Positions 60,146 through 64,000 of a DNA stretch of 64,000 bases are shown here, in pieces; position 1 is the stretch's first letter; the number at the start of each line of letters is the position of its first letter. The notes beneath the pieces were generated by a model. That model was not told the origin of the DNA and did no database searches. It saw nothing but the letters and a program-made list of their open reading frames with translations. Source of the stretch: JANSXG01 sp024743075 (lineage in GTDB: Bacteria; Planctomycetota; Phycisphaerae; Phycisphaerales; UBA1924); assembly GCA_042140185.1 (NCBI GenBank), contig CP159477.1, forward strand, positions 2,852,001-2,916,000, written 5' to 3'. A program made the translations under genes and the position numbers.

Positions 60146-60823
60146 TCAGTCCTTCTCGGGTTCGGGGGCAAGCGTGTCCGGTCGGGCGATGGGCAGGACA
60201 TCGCGCTCGAAGCGGTGCTGGGAGAACAGCGCATCGATCGCGCTGATCTCGCGCCGCACGGCGTGCTCGGTCAGGGCGAGTCGGCGGGCGGTGTCGCGCA
60301 GGGTGCGCGCGTGGAGGATGTGCAGCGTGCCGGCGAGGCGCCGCAGGTGGGGCCACGCGTGCATCTGCGACGCGACGAAGGCGAAACGCGGGTCGATCAG
60401 GCGCGCGACGATGCGTCGGAAGCGGCGGCGGAGAAACCGCGGACGCTCGCCCATGCAGCGGGCCAGATCGGTGATGGTGCGGCCCTCCTCGAAGATGGCG
60501 TGGATCAGCGAGCGATCGTTGGTGGGCAGGTGGGCGCTGAGGGCGAGGATGGCCTCGACCACCGGACGGGGCTGGCGACGGCGCAGGTCGAGCGCGATCA
60601 AGAGGTCCAGCGAGCTGGCCACGGCCACCCGCGCGGGCCGGTGACAGGGTGTCGTCACCGGCCGCGCGGGGCCGGAGGGAGGTTCGGGTAGGGTGGGGTC
60701 GTCGGATCCGGATTTGGAGGGGGGCGAAGCGGCCTTGCGAGGCTCGTTCGACCGCTCGGTATACCAGCCGTTTACATCGATAAAACGGCAGTTTTCCGGA
60801 ACATGCTTGGCAATCTGGACCAT
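60146..60823 (-). CDS. Two-HTH regulatory protein, first gene of the packaging operon
   Basis: A 225-residue protein. The first 80 residues are Pro/Ser-rich. The core shows a sigma-region-4-like HTH (RSLIHAIFEEGRTITDLARCMG then RFLRRRFRRIVARLID) and a second HTH (RTLRDTARRLALTEHAVRREISAIDALF). It may be a late-gene activator or sigma-like factor. ATG 60823 has GGGGAAG. Its stop is 5 bp before the ABC-GNAT gene. It is divergent from the S24 repressor. Confidence 0.65.
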   Translation of the reverse strand: MVQIAKHVPENCRFIDVNGWYTERSNEPRKAASPPSKSGSDDPTLPEPPSGPARPVTTPCHRPARVAVASSLDLLIALDLRRRQPRPVVEAILALSAHLPTNDRSLIHAIFEEGRTITDLARCMGERPRFLRRRFRRIVARLIDPRFAFVASQMHAWPHLRRLAGTLHILHARTLRDTARRLALTEHAVRREISAIDALFSQHRFERDVLPIARPDTLAPEPEKD

Positions 60824-60952
60824 TGGCTTCCCCTGAGTTTGATAATCAGTAAACTTTGGCACGCCACCAGTGTGCCCGCGAGAAGCGGATGCGCCAAGGC
60901 ACTTGTTTGGTTTTTGATAGTATGTCCGCACAATCGCCGCGCCGAGGCGGAC
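60824..60952. promoter_or_regulatory. Divergent control region of the repressor and packaging operon
   Basis: A 129-bp region, AT-richer than its surroundings. It contains the imperfect palindrome AGTTTGATAATCAGTAAACT (60836-60855), a T-rich stretch and TAGTAT (60918-60923), a candidate extended -10 of the repressor. It is the natural site for S24-repressor operators (inference). Confidence 0.45.
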
Positions 60953-61915
60953 ATGCGCCCCGAGGCCGCTCCGTTTTCCCCACACCGTCCCGAATCACCC
61001 ATGGCCAACCAGCTCGAATCAGCCCCGCACTCCCCCGCTCCCGATGGCTCAGCCCGCATCCTCGGCGAGCGTCTGCGCGAGGCCCGGCTCGCCTCCGGGC
61101 TCACCCTGCAGGAGCTGGCAGGCCGGACCGGCTGCACCAAGGGCTACCTGTCGCAGATCGAGACCGGGCGCCGCGACTCCCCGCCCTCGCGGTCGCTGCT
61201 GGAGAAGCTCGAGGCCTCGGTCGGGCTGGAAACCGGGACGCTCACGACCCTCGCCGACTGGCTCGCGACGCCCGAGCCGGTCAGGCGCCAGGTCGAGCGG
61301 ATGCGCCACTCCCAGTCGCAGGCCAAAGCCGCGGCGACCAAACTCCGCGCCATGGTCGGCACCGGCGCCCTCGACGAGGCGTTCCGCTCGGGCGAACTGC
61401 ACAACCTGGTCCGTCGCCTGTCCGACGCCGGGGACGACGGGCAGCCCAAGGCATCTCCCAGCGCGACGCTGCGCGCGCTCACCGGCCTCGACCGGATGCG
61501 CGTGCTTCCCGCGCAGGTCCCGGTGATCAACAAGGTCGCGGCGGGCTATCCCACGGAGTTCACCGACCTCGGCTACCCCGCGCAGATCGCCGACGAGTAC
61601 GTGAGCGTGCCGGGCGTGACCGACCCCGATGCGTTCGCGGCCCGGGTCTGCGGCGAGTCGATGCTCCCGGAGTACAAGGAGGGCGACCTGGTGGTGTTCT
61701 CCCCGCTAGCGGACACGACGCCGGGCAGCGACTGCTTCGTGCGCCTGGAGCGCGACGACGAGACCACCTTCAAGCGGGTGTTCTTCGAGACCGGCGACGA
61801 CGGGGCCGAACTGATCCGGCTGCAGCCCCTGAACCCGAGGTTCGCACCAAAGGTAGTAGATCGCGAGGCAGTCGCGGGGATGTACAAGGCGGTGTACGTG
61901 GTTCGGGCGCTCTGA
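60953..61915 (+). CDS. XRE-family HTH / S24 peptidase repressor (LexA/CI-like)
   Basis: A 320-residue phage-type repressor. The HTH is LGERLREARLASGLTLQELAGRTGCTKGYLSQIETGRR, and a central helical linker follows. The C-terminal S24 peptidase has the nucleophile motif CGESMLPEYKEGDLVVF (Ser) and the general-base Lys in TTFKRVFFE. Such proteins self-cleave after RecA activation and derepress target operons. ATG 60953 has GAGGCGG upstream; ATG 61001 is an alternative. It is divergent from the packaging operon, its probable target. Confidence 0.88.
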   Translation: MRPEAAPFSPHRPESPMANQLESAPHSPAPDGSARILGERLREARLASGLTLQELAGRTGCTKGYLSQIETGRRDSPPSRSLLEKLEASVGLETGTLTTLADWLATPEPVRRQVERMRHSQSQAKAAATKLRAMVGTGALDEAFRSGELHNLVRRLSDAGDDGQPKASPSATLRALTGLDRMRVLPAQVPVINKVAAGYPTEFTDLGYPAQIADEYVSVPGVTDPDAFAARVCGESMLPEYKEGDLVVFSPLADTTPGSDCFVRLERDDETTFKRVFFETGDDGAELIRLQPLNPRFAPKVVDREAVAGMYKAVYVVRAL

Positions 61916-61975
61916 ACAGCAACTGTGATATGGATGGCCTTATGAACACTTCGGCGAGTTGCTGTTCATAAGGCC
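61914..61975. promoter_or_regulatory. Overlapping, mutually exclusive hairpins after the repressor
   Basis: GAACAGCAACT (61914-61924) pairs perfectly with AGTTGCTGTTC (61957-61967). GGCCTTATGAACA (61936-61948) pairs perfectly with TGTTCATAAGGCC (61963-61975). The right arms overlap, so only one stem can form at a time. The repeated GAACA/TGTTC half-sites also resemble repressor boxes. The first arm overlaps the repressor stop codon. Confidence 0.75.
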
Positions 61976-62005
61976 GCGCGGCCCCCAGTCTCGGTTCAGC
62001 AACAA

Positions 62006-62023
62006 GATGAGCCCTTGCTCATC
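62006..62023. other. Small perfect hairpin
   Basis: GATGAGC-CCTT-GCTCATC forms a 7-bp stem with no T-run, between the repressor and the stress protein gene. Confidence 0.4.
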
Positions 62024-62124
62024 GGAGTGTCATCTGGGGTTGATCGCGGAGGCTTAGGGTTCTGAAGTTCGTGGCGTTTCGTCGCGATCTTTGAATCCAC
62101 CGCAACCCAAGCGAAGGAGACACC

Positions 62125-62622
62125 ATGTCTACCGTGATCACCGGATTGTTCGACGACGCCAACAAGGCATCGCACGCGATTTCCACGCTCGAGGCCAAAG
62201 GCATCCCCGCGAAGGATATGAGCCTGGTCGCCAGCGAGAACTTCAAGAAGAACTCGTTCGGCATCGAGCAGAGCACAAAGCTCCCCGAAGGCGCAGCCAT
62301 CGGGGCGGGAACGGGCGGCGCGGTCGGCGCGCTGGTCGCCGGCTTCACCACCGTCGGCGCGATCGCGACCGGCGGAGCCGGCCTCATCGCGGCGGGGCCG
62401 CTGGTCGCGGCGCTCGCCGGCGGCGGCACGGGCGCAGCGGTCGGCGGCGCGGTCGGCGCTGGCGTCGGCGCGTTCATCCCTGAGGACGAGGTCAAGCATT
62501 ATCAGGACGCCATCGAAAAGGGCTCGGTGCTCGTCGGCGTCGAGTGCGACGACTCGGACCGCAAGGACGTCGTGAAGGACACCTTCAAAAACTACAACGC
62601 ATCGCGTGTCGCCAGCGCCTGA
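62125..62622 (+). CDS. Glycine-rich stress protein (YflT / general stress protein 17M-like)
   Basis: A 165-residue protein. The N-terminal half is a small alpha/beta fold (STVITGLFDDANKASHAISTLEAKGIPAKDMSLVAS) like the YflT / GSP17M domain. A Gly/Ala-rich hydrophobic stretch (residues 55-115) could form membrane-inserting helices, and the end has the second alpha/beta part VLVGVECDDSDRKDVVKDTFKNY. Relatives are induced by heat or osmotic stress. AAGGAG precedes the start and a strong terminator follows. Confidence 0.75.
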   Translation: MSTVITGLFDDANKASHAISTLEAKGIPAKDMSLVASENFKKNSFGIEQSTKLPEGAAIGAGTGGAVGALVAGFTTVGAIATGGAGLIAAGPLVAALAGGGTGAAVGGAVGAGVGAFIPEDEVKHYQDAIEKGSVLVGVECDDSDRKDVVKDTFKNYNASRVASA

Positions 62623-62651
62623 CTGGGAGGCGTTCACACACGATGTTGGCA

Positions 62652-62696
62652 TCCGGCGCGGACGCTCTACAGATGGGCGTCCGCGCCGGACTTTTT
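62652..62696 (+). terminator. Intrinsic terminator of the stress protein gene
   Basis: TCCGGCGCGGACGC (62652-62665) pairs perfectly with GCGTCCGCGCCGGA (62677-62690), then CTTTTT. Confidence 0.92.
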
Positions 62697-62732
62697 GTGG
62701 CGCGAAGGCCATGGCTCGGCGAAAAGTCCGGG

Positions 62733-62755
62733 TACCCGGGGCTCGCGCCCGGGCT
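62733..62755. repeat. Third copy of the REP-like palindrome
   Basis: TACCCGGGGCTCGCGCCCGGGCT is a variant of arm 2 of the pair at 40173-40244; it keeps the TACCCGG...CCGGGCT ends with changes in the middle. Confidence 0.55.
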
Positions 62756-62781
62756 CTGGTTTTGTCGCCACTGTGCCACGG

Positions 62782-63350
62782 CTAGAACCGATGCGTGGCC
62801 GACAGCGTGCGTCCTTCGGGGGTGGTGAACTGCGCGAGCAGGAGCAGGCGGGTGGACTGGGTGATGGATTCGGGGACGCCGCGGAGGGAGAGGCGGTAGG
62901 TGCGTGTGACGCGGTCGTAGGGCTCGGCGTTGGCTGCCGGGTCGGTGAGGTCGACCTGCCAGCGTTCGAGCTGGATGGGTGAGCCGGAGGTGGCGTCGTC
63001 GCGATAGAGCTGGAAGGAGACGAGGCCGAGGGCTTTGACGGGGTCGCGGTTGGCGTCGAAGAGTTCGAAGTGGGCGTCGATGCGCGGGTCGCCCTCGACG
63101 GGGTCGGTGATGAAGCGCGTGAGCGGGTGGATGCGCAGCGTTTCGGCGCGAAGGGGTTGACGTAGCGGATGACGGCGCCCGACGACGTGCGCGCGGTACC
63201 GGTCTCCGCGAAACTGCCGGCGGGGACGGTGGCGGTGGAAAGGACGGGGTCGGGGTCGAGGCCCTTGATGGCGGGGCCGCCGGAGCAGGCGGTGAGCGTG
63301 GTCACGGCGGCGGCGAGGCAGACGGCGAGGGCTGGGGTGGTGGTTCGCAT
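62782..63350 (-). CDS. Putative lipoprotein (frame break)
   Basis: Reads as 189 residues. The signal peptide ends VTTLTAC, a good lipobox. After VIRYVNPF the frame changes near 63140-63146; with one base added it continues AETLRIHPLTRFITDPVEGDPRIDAHFELFD, then VSFQLYRDD, ERWQVDLTDPAA, YRLSLRGVPE and RTLSATHRF. The beta-rich C-terminal part is a conserved-looking planctomycete lipoprotein domain of unknown role. The uncorrected frame runs on as a Ser/Pro-rich shadow. Confidence 0.72.
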
Positions 63351-63395
63351 GGGGGGAGTTTAAGGGGTGAGATGAAGGTTGGGAGAAAGGAGAGG

Positions 63396-63450
63396 CAGCC
63401 GCGGCGCGGCTGACCCCTCATCCGGTCGCTTGCGCGACCACCTTCTCCCG
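63396..63450. repeat. Structured dispersed repeat, copy 1 (shortened)
   Basis: CAGCCGC-GGC-GCGGCTG, then ACCCCTCATCC, GGTCGC-TTGC-GCGACC and ACCTTCTCCCG. Compared with copy 2 it lacks the final GGGGAGAAGG arm. Confidence 0.8.
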
Positions 63451-63479
63451 GCTGATTGACCGATGGGGGTGAAGGAAAA

Positions 63480-63884
63480 TCAGTTCGGTTCGAGCCTCGT
63501 AAACGAGCGCAGCTCGCCGGCTTCGGTCAGCCACAGTCGCACGCGGTCGCCCGTCCTGAGATCGGGATTGTTGACGGAATAGTCGAACTTCAGGTGGATG
63601 ACTCTGGCACGCGGGCTCGAGGGGATCGCGAACCCCTCATCGATGCGACAGATGGCGACTGAGTTTTCTCGCAGCACTGACATGCCCGCGGAGTATCGCT
63701 CTTCGACAGTCTCGACCGTTGCGCGAACTTCGGCGACGCCAGCTTCGCTCGACGGCGTCGAGAGCGCCGTCCAGGTTTCGCTCAGGTTAAAGGTGTGGAC
63801 GCGGTCATTCGGTGAGCAGGACGCCGATGCAAGGCTGGCAATCGAAACGGCGATCAGCGTCATGGATCTGGAGCGGCTGGGCAT
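63480..63884 (-). CDS. Small putative lipoprotein
   Basis: A 134-residue protein. Signal TLIAVSIASLASASC has a lipobox-like SASC. The mature part is beta-rich (VAEVRATVETVEERYSAG, ARVIHLKFDYSVNNPDLRTGDRVRLWLTEAGELRSF) without a recognised family. ATG 63884 or 63863 may start it. It lies between the two structured repeats. Confidence 0.6.
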   Translation of the reverse strand: MPSRSRSMTLIAVSIASLASASCSPNDRVHTFNLSETWTALSTPSSEAGVAEVRATVETVEERYSAGMSVLRENSVAICRIDEGFAIPSSPRARVIHLKFDYSVNNPDLRTGDRVRLWLTEAGELRSFTRLEPN

Positions 63885-63917
63885 GTGTTCAGGATACTCC
63901 GTGTGATTGGAAATCAG

Positions 63918-63984
63918 CAGCGGCTGCGCCGCTGACCCCTCATCCGGTCGCTGCGCGACCACCTTCTCCCGCAAGGGGAGAAGG
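63918..63984. repeat. Structured dispersed repeat, copy 2 (complete)
   Basis: Three hairpins in a row: CAGCGGC-TGC-GCCGCTG, GGTCGC-TGC-GCGACC and CCTTCTCC-CGCAAG-GGAGAAGG, separated by ACCCCTCATCC and A. The first stem differs from copy 1 by paired changes. Confidence 0.8.
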
Positions 63985-64000
63985 AGGAAGGCGCGGCGGT

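Noticed and set aside
56640..61915. Complete prophage
   Set aside because: No integrase, portal, capsid, tail or lysis gene and no flanking direct repeats are visible; ordinary genes begin immediately on both sides.
62667..62781. The Ser/Pro-rich C-terminal run of the lipoprotein frame
   Set aside because: The neighbouring frame gives ordinary beta-rich protein sequence after one added base, and the run crosses the stress-gene terminator.

Overview
The window is GC-rich (by eye about two thirds G+C), densely packed bacterial chromosome. It most likely comes from a planctomycete of the class Phycisphaerae. The main clues are four secreted proteins ending in dockerin-like DxNxDGxVDLADLNxVLxxFG repeats, a prepilin-type protein with a C-terminal FFDGHAD motif, small zinc-ribbon membrane proteins, and housekeeping genes scattered outside their usual operons (atpG stands alone). 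This placement is inference; no rRNA, tRNA, CRISPR array or insertion sequence was found.

Layout. 1-9.2 kb: gyrB, a secreted esterase, a metallophosphoesterase, metK, an MshEN-domain protein, a MoxR ATPase and an FHA protein. 9.4-20.8 kb: a small HTH regulator, a heavy-metal P-type ATPase, gpsA, two tandem paralogous secreted proteins, two metallo-beta-lactamase-fold enzymes, a lone atpG, a lipoprotein and a prepilin-like protein. 20.9-24.6 kb: one giant secreted beta-helix gene with four exactly 651-bp repeats. 24.8-28.3 kb: cystathionine beta-synthase, a cystathionine gamma-lyase-family enzyme and thiE; with metK upstream these suggest reverse transsulfuration. 28.3-38.3 kb: zinc-ribbon membrane proteins, penicillin-acylase-family lipoprotein, RNHCP protein, an HTH protein with membrane anchor, a second metallophosphoesterase and a ThuA-like secreted protein. 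38.4-56.6 kb: ubiX, GNAT, APC permease, an AAA ATPase behind an AT-rich palindromic promoter, amidohydrolase, hybrid histidine kinase, Ycf46-type AAA ATPase, ppc, a metG operon and two dockerin-type secreted proteins.

56.6-61.9 kb is the most unusual part. It is a tight, translationally overlapping five-gene operon: a two-HTH regulator, an ABC-ATPase fused to a GNAT domain (resembling COG2401), a 62-residue protein, a terminase-small-subunit-like protein and a full-length terminase large subunit. It is divergent from an XRE/S24 LexA-like repressor. No portal, capsid or tail gene is present, so it looks like a domesticated or defective DNA-packaging module under repressor control. The end of the window holds a glycine-rich stress protein, two lipoproteins and two copies of a structured repeat with compensatory base changes.

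Two window-wide patterns matter to any reader. First, 14 genes contain 17 clean frame breaks. Thirteen are repaired by adding one base, mostly at short G/C runs, and the merged lengths are whole codon numbers and normal for the families; I read these as assembly or sequencing indels rather than pseudogenes. Second, at least 14 genes carry a TAnnnT box 5-9 nt before the start codon and no Shine-Dalgarno, which points to widespread leaderless transcription. Housekeeping calls are firm; metal specificities, exact starts of leaderless genes and the role of the packaging module are inference.
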